From: Mesostigma viride
Lineage: Eukaryota > Streptophyta > Mesostigmatophyceae > Mesostigmatales > Mesostigmataceae
DNA: 64,000 nt
Reading direction: 5' to 3'
Assembly (NCBI GenBank): GCA_009746045.1
Contig: RPFO01000312.1
Location: 20,001 to 84,000 of the forward strand
Position numbers and translations under genes: made by a program. Shown piece by piece: positions 55,654 through 64,000 of the stretch (position 1 is the stretch's first letter; every line of letters begins with the position of its first letter). A model generated the notes under the pieces. It ran no database searches and was not told the origin of the DNA. It was given only the letters and a program-made list of their open reading frames with translations.

Positions 55654-56334
55654 CCGACGTAGATGGCCGCCCCCTTCCAGTACACCGGCTTCCCCGCCGC
55701 GGTCTGCCGGAGCTGGAGGTAGGTCGGCCATAGCTCCCGTCGCCGTTGTTGTTGCGCCAGGGTCATGTCGTCGTCCAGGGTGTAGTGAGTCTTCTCGAGC
55801 CGCTTGCGGCGTCTGAGAAAAGAAATCGTGTCCGCCAGGTTCTCAAAGATGAGCAGAAGCGGAGGCGCCCCTGCCTTACCCCGCAAGCGGGGAAGGCGGT
55901 GGGCGACTGGGCGACCAGCTTGATCTCACCAATGAGGCCCATGCGACCAAGGATTTCTCTCTCAAACGCCTGTGCAAGCTTCTCAGAATTCTCACCTTCC
56001 ACCAGGTCGAAGTTCTTGACAATGACGTTGAGGCTGCGCTTGGCGATCGAGCTCGGCCTCCTCGCGGAGGTCAAGCATCTGCTGCTGGAGCTGTGCTGCG
56101 ACGGCGGAGGTGGTGGAGGTGGTGTGTTGCTTGAGCATGTCCGCCCAGGTCCAAGGAGGCCCATGCGACCAAGGATTTCTCTCTCAAACGCCTGTGCAAG
56201 CCGTTCTCAGAATTCTCACCTTCCACCAGGTCGAAGTTCTTGACAATGACGTTAAGGCTGCGCTTGGCGATCGAGCTCGGCCTCCTCGCGGAGGTCTCAA
56301 GCATAGATCTGCTGCTGGAGCTGTGCTGCGACAG
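55654..56334 (-). pseudogene. ORF1 C-terminal half of H3 with a 222-bp internal tandem duplication
   Basis: The frame 55886-55629 has RKRLEKTHYTLDDDMTLAQQ and RRRELWPTYLQLRQTAAGKPVYW. The block at 55934-56106 is repeated at 56156-56334 (coiled coil end, SLNVIVKNFDLVEGENSE) with small insertions. Several frameshifts; not functional. Confidence 0.8.
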
Positions 56335-56370
56335 TTAAAGCGCAATGTGTAGGGATAGATAGATTCCAAT

Positions 56371-57563
56371 GCGCGCGGATAGATTCATCATGAGAATGGT
56401 TGGAATGGAGCTTGGTTAAAATATAGGCTTACAGCACTCGTGCACGTGAGTGCTTAGACACGAGTTTGCCAAGTCAAGGCAACACACGTGAGGCGGGCTC
56501 GCAAGAGATCTAACCAGTTGGCACTGGCCTATTCTTTATATACTTGTGCACTGTGCTTTGCTAGGCCTGAGCAGCCTCGTAGGCCTGCTCAGTATTAACA
56601 CCCCCGGTACAGTATTAACAACCTGTGCAGCGTCCAGATCCTATACAGTAGGTCTGCCATACAGGCACAGTGACCACAGAGTACAGTCCACAGTGATTCT
56701 TGCGTCTGCACCCAATAGTCCAGGACTAAGCCTGCGGTACCAACAGACCACAGGTTAAGGTTCCTATTTCCTGCATACGACGTATTAATCCAATACCGTC
56801 GTAGGTTCAGCACCTAATTCCTGTCAGCCCAGGAATTACTGTCGACCCCATATGCCGTCGGCACATATTCACGCACGACTTAGAAGAATAGCCGGCTCGC
56901 GCTCGCGCGCGACCGGGAAGTCGGAACACCATAACTTTCTTGATACTTGTCGGAATGAACTCGTTCCGGTGCCGCTGGAATCGCAGAGATATGCCGAATC
57001 AGGATCACGCCAATGCGCTTGGCGTTAACTCCAATCCTTTCTTTTCTTGAGCTGTAGCAGCTCACACAAGTCTACATACAAACACACACAATGGGTACTG
57101 GACATCCTCCCCGACTACAAGTCACAACCCACTGGGCATGACAGTCAGCTTGGATTCCTTATTATATGTACATAGCACCCATACTGGTTCAGGAGCACAA
57201 ACAAATTACAATGAGTCCCTATCCCTTCCCGGGAGGCTCGTTGTGTTACCCATGTACAAGAGGTTGGCCAACTGTGGCAGCCCATAGGTGTTCAGCTAAG
57301 AACTTGAGAAGTATGTACAACCTTCAGGACCTTAGGCGAAACCCCACAGATCACCCACAACAGCTCATCAGAAAACATTGCTGACCCCCAGACGGGAGTC
57401 GGCGCCGGTCTGCTGCCCCTTATCGAACCAGACACAACATCTACGCGAAGCACATGCAAAACACAAGCTCCTATACTCATTCCAACCGTGGAAAATCAGG
57501 GGACCTGTCGCCACCTCACCAGCATGGTGGATGGGTCAGCCAGTCCGTGAAACTCCGCCTTAA
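56371..57563. other. Unassigned sequence, possibly 3' part of the copia element
   Basis: No intact gene. On the minus strand this follows the copia RNase H end and the TTAA transposon, so part of it may be a long terminal repeat, but I cannot find a second copy to delimit it. A GCGCTCGCGCGCGAC stretch lies at 56900. Confidence 0.4.
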
Positions 57564-59262
57564 CCCCTAAATGGGCAGAAATACTGCCGATGCATCGGCT
57601 GTAACTTCACAATTTTGCAAACCAGATGCCATCCAACCCACCCATATCCAATGGCTGTCCTTGGGGGCCAAGCATGTCCATGAGTTGCCCTTCGGGTTGG
57701 TATATCACAACCTTACATATATGCAGGGTAGGCCATGTATAACTGCCGTCAAAGTCAGGGGGGTCAAGACGAGCGTTTTCATTTTTGGTAGAATGTGCAT
57801 TTTGAATTATGTTGTAAGAGCTAGGCACCTACCACTTCAGGGATGATAAACAATTAGTTGCTGAACAGTTTGAGCCATTGGGGTCATCATTTGGGTGGGT
57901 ATGCCAGCAGTTACACCCAGTACAGCCCATAGGGGTACCGTTGGTAAAAAGCAACCAAGGGGGTAGGAGTGGGCATACTACCTACTAATACCTACTAATA
58001 TGGCCCCCAACCATGCCACACAATACATTTCCCTTCCACAATGATGGGGAAACATAACTGCATCATCACACTGCCCTTACATGGCACCTATGTGCAGGTG
58101 CCACCTTGTCCATGCACGTAGGTAACGTGGTACGGATACCCTACGTAAGGCATGCATTCTAGGAGGCAGCCACCAACAAACTAGTGATTTTAAGCCTATT
58201 TCAGCTTGCCCTAGCAAGGATAAACTAGGCCTAAGCTGCTATAGCTTGCCAGGTGATGGCCAGCACACCTGGTGGCACATGCTGACAATGGGAAGCTTCT
58301 ACTCACCGGTTACATGCTTGATGATGCCACAGAGACCAGCCAACTGCCTCACACTCATGCAATATGTGTGTGGGAAATGTATAACAAACATATATGGAGG
58401 TATTCAAACCCATACAGCATCTAAAACTTATCACCATCACACTGTGGCAGGTCAACTGACTGAGGGAAGCATCTAAGAAGGGTGTTTTAGAAAGGGGCCA
58501 GGCCAGGGTCAAGAAAGAGCATGAATAATGCAAAAAGAATGTGCTACACAAGCTAGAACGTATATATAAACGTCAAACATCGATAGGAAAACGATGCTGA
58601 AGCTTTACCAGGCATGGATGGCGTTACCTTGGCCCAGGCGGTGGCCGCAAAATGGCGCATTTCGGCACACCAAAGTTGTGCAGCATGGTCGCTGGATTCG
58701 GCGATTTCTGGCCACCCTTGCACGTTTACGACTACTATGTATCATAAAAATTACAAAGAAACCAATATATCCTTTAAAATACGCCGGAAAGGTATTGCTG
58801 TCAACGTTTCTATCGTCCGGCCTGATCGCAGTTTTTTCCAGCAAGAACGCTGCCGACACCTATCAAATGGCATTCCCGCGGTCCAAAAATTGGCCTGTGT
58901 GATCTTTAGGACGTATAAAATCAATTTCCTAAGTTTGGTCAGAAAATTCGAACGAAAACGTAAATGCCATGCGTGGGCGCAAGCCGCCATGGCCAGGTCG
59001 TCGTTTTCCGGAATGCACGTTGTACGTGAAAAAGTACCCTGACCCCTTGTACTTTGACCGGCCAGAACACCTCTATAACTTTGTCAGAAGTATGCAAACC
59101 CTAGTACCATGCTGTGAGGAAAATTATAAACTTTCGATCTTCTCAGCTAAACTTTTCCTAATTCTCAATAGTTTTCGCGGCATTTGGTCCCCCGAGAAGG
59201 GGCCGACGTGTCGGCTGTAACTCAGTTTTAGGCGGAAAATCGGCAGCCAGACCATTTAGGGG
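57564..59262 (+). mobile_element. TTAA-flanked (piggyBac-like) DNA transposon, 1,699 bp, copy 2
   Basis: Termini CCCCTAAATGG and CCATTTAGGGG are flanked by TTAA at 57560-57563 and 59263-59266. It has the same length as copy 1 and is similar throughout in reverse complement. The terminal repeat differs from copy 1 (CCCCTCATTGG) at the same positions at both ends. The subterminal palindrome GCCGATGCATCGGC is at about 57587. It is inserted in a copia-like sequence. Confidence 0.85.
58614..59042 (+). CDS. 142-residue ORF of the TTAA transposon, second copy
   Basis: It is the same length as the ORF at 25413-25841 and begins MDGVTLAQAVAAKW. Differences cluster as single substitutions (for example SGHP for SCRP, AVQK for ANQK) and no frameshift has occurred between copies. 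A 76-residue frame at 58246-58476 is also preserved in both copies. Function unknown; coding status uncertain. Confidence 0.35.
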   Translation: MDGVTLAQAVAAKWRISAHQSCAAWSLDSAISGHPCTFTTTMYHKNYKETNISFKIRRKGIAVNVSIVRPDRSFFQQERCRHLSNGIPAVQKLACVIFRTYKINFLSLVRKFERKRKCHAWAQAAMARSSFSGMHVVREKVP

Positions 59263-59480
59263 TTAAGACGGCACCAGGGAATCGAACCCCGCCCACAAAC
59301 CACAGATCTGGGGAAACCTCAGACTGAGATGAAAACCCCAGATAGACATCTCTCCATCAGAGACAATGTCAGACATTCCCACACCAGAGACATGTCTCAC
59401 CCCTCAAGGTGTGCTCAGGATTATGTACAATCAAGCTCCCAGCCTGATATCCAGAGACTTAAACACCCAGCTCTCAGCTT
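59263..59480 (-). other. Copia 3' flank with tRNA T-arm-like sequence
   Basis: The minus strand contains GGGGTTCGATTCCCTGGTGCC at about 59272-59292. This fits an RNA polymerase III B box and a T-arm (stem CGGGG/CCCTG, loop TTCGATT). No convincing A box or cloverleaf is seen upstream, so it is not called a tRNA. Confidence 0.35.
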
Positions 59481-60330
59481 TTAGACAGATAGACCGACTT
59501 GACAGTCAGCATTCATGAGCTTCCTCAGTACATTGTACTGGGCTGGGGCCTTGTGTGGCAGCTTGGTCAATGCATCAGCAGGGTTCTCCTCGCCAGGGAT
59601 ATGCTTCAAGTCAACCAAACTGGCCAACTCCTTTAGCAACAAATAACCCAGATCCCGGCTCCTGGCCAGCTGCTTGTGAACAAACTGGACCATACCCGTG
59701 CTGTCTGTTAGCAACAACGTCTCCATCTGCAAGGACCAAGGGGTAACTGAAGCCAGCTGAGTCCAGCTTTATGTACAAACTGGACTGGATCCCCTCACAT
59801 ATGGCCCTGCATTCTGCCACATCTGAACTGATACAGACCCTCTTCTGCAGTCTGCTGTACCAGCTGAACAAACTTGCCCTGCTCTGATAGAAAGCAAACA
59901 GAGCAGCAGATCTCCCCCTGACCTTAGTGACCTGGCGAGCATCCATGGAACTGTCAACAAAGATCTCCAAGGTGTTAGGCTGGGCAAAGTCAATCCCAGA
60001 CAAAATCAGATCAGGGGTACTCTCCACCAACTGGGCTATGACGATCGAGGCTTCTCATCCTTAGCACCTCATCAGGCATTCTGCTGTGCATCATCAATGA
60101 TAGGGCCCACAGGTGGCAGCTAACAAACCACGCCCACATGCCTCTCAACTTGGGACATGTCGTGATAAGCACTAACATCTCTAGTGGCAAGGACCAAGGG
60201 ATACATATCTGAAGCAAATCCAGCAAACAACGTAATGTTATTCTTAGGCTAGATTGTCCAGATCCCCTCTCGTAGGTCCTTCAGCCTGCCACATATGCCC
60301 TTATCCAGAGCACAGATCAACCCTCACATA
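59481..60330 (-). pseudogene. Ty1/copia-type RNase H fragment, partly duplicated
   Basis: The minus strand reads IDFAQPNTLEIFVDSSMDAR, SRLQKRVCISSDVAECRAIC and, in a second frame, LTDSTGMVQFVHKQLARSRD and HIPGEENPADALTKLP. These are the DS, SS-xxAE, D-x-x-G and PADxLTK signatures of copia RNase H. A frameshift lies near 59735. A diverged second copy of part of it covers about 60170-60330. It ends near 59481, where a polypurine tract and LTR would be expected. Confidence 0.75.
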
Positions 60331-63300
60331 CAAACTGTACATGTCAGGCTGAAACTCATTCAGGAACAACCATACTGATAACCATGAAGCAACCATCATT
60401 GCAGGGTACACATAAGCATCAGATGATAGAGGCACTGAGAAGAAAACCCCACCCAGGCTGAATAAGGCACCACACCGTGGAGCCAACCTTGGGCTACCTC
60501 GTGCACAGATCCATATCACATCTGACAGTGTAACACCCAGGTCAAACATCAGTAAGGTTTTTCAGTCCCTGAAACATGTCCTCAGACCAGCCAACTCCCA
60601 TATCACCCTGGGAGAAACCAAATCCATGGTTTTACAGCAAAACAGTCGTGGACAGAGTAAATCATCCCAAGACCAGCCAACTCCATAATGAGGAGACAAC
60701 CAAACTATATGGTTTCACAGCATCACATCTGGGATCAATCATAACTTCCAGGCCAGCCAACTCCAAACTAGGAGGAAACCAAATCCTATGGTTTTACAGC
60801 AACACACCTGGGAACCATCACAACTTCCATATGCTGATTGTCATACAGCAATCAATCTGAACATGCACAGGCCAGGGACAGGGTCAACTGGAATCACACA
60901 TCCATCATCAGCAACTCACGTATGCAGATGCTGATCTGTATATACCCTCCACAGTCGGCCTTCAGCATTCAGCAGGTTTCAGATTGCTCTTGAAGCATCC
61001 TCTGCAGGCTCCATAGTCCCGGACCTTGTAGACTGGAAATTTTCTTCAGGAAGCTTGTGCCAACCCTTCAAACATAATCTGGTTTCTTCTCCATCTGGTA
61101 GCCAACTTTAAACATGCTGCACTGTTCCAACATTTTCTTTCTTTTTGAGGACATAATAATTCCCCAAAGCAGCATGGTTGCTACAAGAAACCATATATGT
61201 AAGCAACTGCCAAAACGGGAGACAATATAAATCTGGCACTCAGCCATGTATGTATCCCCTGGCAACACTCAGGTAGTTACCTCCTGCCACTCTGACAGCC
61301 TGAACTCAACAGGAAAATCTGGATCCACTTGACAATATTGTTAGCCCCCTCAGGACACTGGTCTGCATCTCTGGAAACTGGAATCTCTGGAACTCTGGAA
61401 CTCTTGAATTCTGGAAATCTGGATTTCTGGATTTCTGGTTCATCACCTTCAAGCTCGACAGGTATCACTGGGCAGCTGAAGCTGACAGCATCTCAGGTTC
61501 ACTTGCAGACACAGAACTCTGGACCCAGCAACACTCCAACGTACCACATTGGAGGATTAGGAACCCCCTTGCAACAGACCCTGCAGGTCTTGTACATAGT
61601 ATGGGGGAACACTATTATGGATAAACTGTAAATACAGGAGTGATATTGCAGAATATACCATGAACACTGCTTGGATGAGGAGCAATGCTGCCAACGGCTA
61701 TATTTTCTGGCAACCTGCCAGTGCATATCGGGTATCATCAGTTTTCCATTAACACTGGAAAGTTAGGGTTTATTAACCAACTGTTAATTTTCCCCTAAGG
61801 CATGTTGAGGCCCTTTCCACGTGTGTCCCAACACAAAGCTAGACACCCAGGGGCAACTTGGCTCACCGACCAGCAGTTCTCCTGTATGCTGACCAAGATC
61901 CCATGTCAGAGACCTGAGCATTGGTATCCACTTTAATGTTAGCAGCCTCAGGACGTAGCACCTGGATGAGCATGCTAGCCATCTTGGCACCGTCTTGTGC
62001 TTTGCCTAGCCAAGACCACAACATTAAAATCTCTCTGGGAATCCTCCCAACGCAGTTATAGGCGCACACCCGATCAGGCCTGGTGTTTGGCCGATCAATC
62101 CAGGGGTGCAGCCTGCCTGTCTGCTTGCCCAACCACCGTATATGAAGGTACCCCAGGGGCCTGGCCAGGGTCACCCTGGGGCCTCGATACAGCTGTAGCA
62201 AACTGATCCTCTGCATTACACCTGCAGCTGGCAAAGCTCAGGTACCCAGGTATAACTGACTCCCATCAGCTTACCTGTCCTTGAATGGCTGATCACAGAA
62301 CAGGCATATTATTGCTAAGGTGATGTTTCCAAAACCACTCAAAGCATTTATGGCCAACTGGTTTCCACCTGGCTCACCACGCCAAGCCCAGCTGCCTAAA
62401 CCTTGAAAATCAGATGCAAATGCTTGACTTCAGATTGTTGGCACAAATCAAAACATCAAACCGAACACTTGTTAGACCCTTCCCACACTTCAATCCAGAA
62501 GAGGTACTTCCTGGGTCTCGATCACTAATTACACACCAGCACATGGTGGTAACGGCCAACCGCGAGGCCCTTATCCACACCCTTATACAACTGTAATAAG
62601 GGTGCCCTTCCCTGTCATGCACTAGACCAGGGGCATTCTGCACAATGCTGTGAGTTGCCCACCCTCACACATCAATACAGAGATCACATGGGAGCTCAAC
62701 CTGACCCTGTGCAAACAGGCCAGTCACCAACAACCGTCAAATTATTGCAGTAATTTTGGAAACACATTCAGCATCTGATCCCCCAGTGTGTTCATGCTTC
62801 AAGGAATAGCAACACCATGCTAGACCGAGCCTGGGGCTGTCCCTCACATATCCCTTAACAGGAATGATGTACTCAACACCCGCTCGGGGACACACTCAAC
62901 ATACAAGCGGTGGAGAAAACGGCATGTTACTTGGCCCTCAAGCCCCTTCACACGCAGAACAGCACAACTGTGCTTCGGCTACTGCATACATGACCCAGAA
63001 ACAGCACGTCTTCAGCGAGACCTCCGGCTATGGGAACCCTTCAGCTCTCGCCTTATACGTTATCTGGCTACCCCCGACCAACAAAACCATCCCTGCCTGC
63101 CAGTCGCTGACTCAGGAAATGCTGACCTTGTAGGAGCTGCCTGCCAGTCACGTACACGCGCGCCAACTAATGATGGACGCACCATCCATTAATTCCTTGC
63201 AAACTCCACGAGTTCTGCAATCACGGCCTCAATGCCATGATTCTCATAGCGCCATACCACATATAGCAGTGGAATGCTGAGAGCAAATATGCAATTAACT

Positions 63301-64000
63301 GCAACCTGCAGCCATCATTTGCCATCGCTCTACATACTCTAGATCTGCCGCCAGCGACATACCCGGTCGCTCGCGACATACCCAGTCGCCTGCGGCACAC
63401 CCAGTCGCTCGCGACATACACCGTCACCCGCGACTCGGAAAATTAACCAGGAACAACTTCTCCTCGCTGCTCCCCATATGCCGACGCTCTCTCGTCGCAG
63501 TCGAAACAACTTCACCCTCTAGCTGCCGACACGCCCACACCAGCGCCGTTCACAATCGCTCATCAAGCGGTATAAAGAGAACTCGACAGCAATCTGCAGC
63601 TTTGCAATATAAATCTGGAAAGATTGACGAAGGATAACTCCACACCGCACAAACTGCAACCTTGCAGATGACGCCTCGCGTAGCTCCTCGAGCTCGCGAC
63701 CAGCTCGCAGCTATGTCGACTACATGCGCGAAAACACGCCAGCATACTCGACAGTCAACACCAGCCGAGCTTGTCGTAGCCAACACTGCAGCAACATGCT
63801 TGACCGCCACCCATGGCAGCGAAACGCCTTCGCTTGACGACAAATCTCGAACGCTTGAAACTCGTAGCTTCACTCAGGTGCAAAGCATAGCCATGCCGCA
63901 AACCGGAACGCAACCAATGATCTGATCGACTCGATCCATGCCGAACCGCATGCGCAGTTGACTCTTGATAAATCTGGATAACTCGATCCATTTAAACCCA
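60331..64000. other. Unassigned AT-richer sequence; no supported gene
   Basis: Frames up to about 123 codons occur on the minus strand (61863-62234, 63550-63873) without recognisable motifs. A (TCTGGAA)-like tract lies at 61370-61440. The block at 60600-60800 holds three diverged repeats with CCAGCCAACTCC. The region could be the 5' part of the copia element in decayed form. Confidence 0.4.
63352..63436 (+). repeat. 20-21-bp tandem repeat, about 4 copies
   Basis: GCGACATACCCAGTCGCTC-like units with a GCGGCACACC variant lie at the right end of the window. Confidence 0.8.

Larger units (their letters stand above)
53336..56334 (-). mobile_element. H3: ORF1-only retroelement copy (class A tail), split by a LINE insertion
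   Basis: The minus strand runs from about 56334 to 55654, then resumes at 53897 after the LINE. The duplicated CCGACGTAGAT (53887-53897 and 55654-55664) marks the break. Joining the parts gives KPVYWKGAAIYVG followed by HKPWQATPAAPAPP and a stop, as in H2. The 3' end carries the TACTCCCAACGGAGT hairpin and a long TAATTATAATTAATTA tail (53336-53395). The 5' part is truncated and contains a tandem duplication. Confidence 0.82.

Noticed and set aside
59265-59340. tRNA gene
   Set aside because: Only a T-arm/B-box-like stretch is present; no D-arm, anticodon arm or complementary acceptor stem could be paired.
56371-63999. Intact LTR retrotransposon
   Set aside because: Only copia RNase H is recognisable; no paired LTRs, integrase or RT could be found by eye.

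Overview
The window looks like nuclear DNA of a flagellated chlorophyte, most plausibly volvocine/Chlamydomonas-like. Genes are broken by many GT-AG introns. One gene encodes a radial-spoke-type HSP40, so the cell probably builds motile cilia. Third positions in exons are GC-rich. A tyrosine-recombinase retrotransposon with split direct repeats resembles TOC3/Kangaroo-type elements of volvocine algae. The assignment is inference; no rRNA, tRNA or organellar marker is present.

Layout. (1) 73-23356, plus strand: the 3' 21 exons of a condensin II subunit CAP-G2 gene. All exon junctions can be joined in phase, and the reading frame continues past the CAP-G2 region into a Tudor-like segment and a C4HC3 PHD finger. 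At least half of its introns carry their own minisatellite or microsatellite. (2) 23.4-31.3 kb: retroelement remnants, including ORF1-only element H1 with a 1,699-bp TTAA-flanked DNA transposon inside, then a 1.1-kb TTCC microsatellite. (3) 31269-36764, minus strand: a nearly intact tyrosine-recombinase retrotransposon with gag, RT, RNase H and recombinase. (4) 37389-42407, minus strand: a five-exon gene for an unrecognised 271-residue protein. (5) 42.8-43.25 kb: a minisatellite split by a LINE tail and a mariner-like MITE. (6) 45420-46430, plus strand: an intronless DNAJB13/RSP16-like gene. (7) 47.6-56.3 kb: a nest of retroelements in which target-site duplications let the insertion order be read. 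(8) 56.4-64 kb: degenerate Ty1/copia sequence interrupted by a second 1,699-bp TTAA element, then unassigned sequence.

The three host genes are not an operon. CAP-G2 acts in mitotic/meiotic chromosome folding and the HSP40-like protein probably acts in the axoneme. The most unusual content is the apparent CAP-G2-PHD fusion; a HAL1-like family of complete ORF1-only retroelements with target-site duplications; shared 3'-terminal hairpins followed by TAAT-type tails; and two equal-length TTAA transposon copies whose terminal repeats changed together at both ends.
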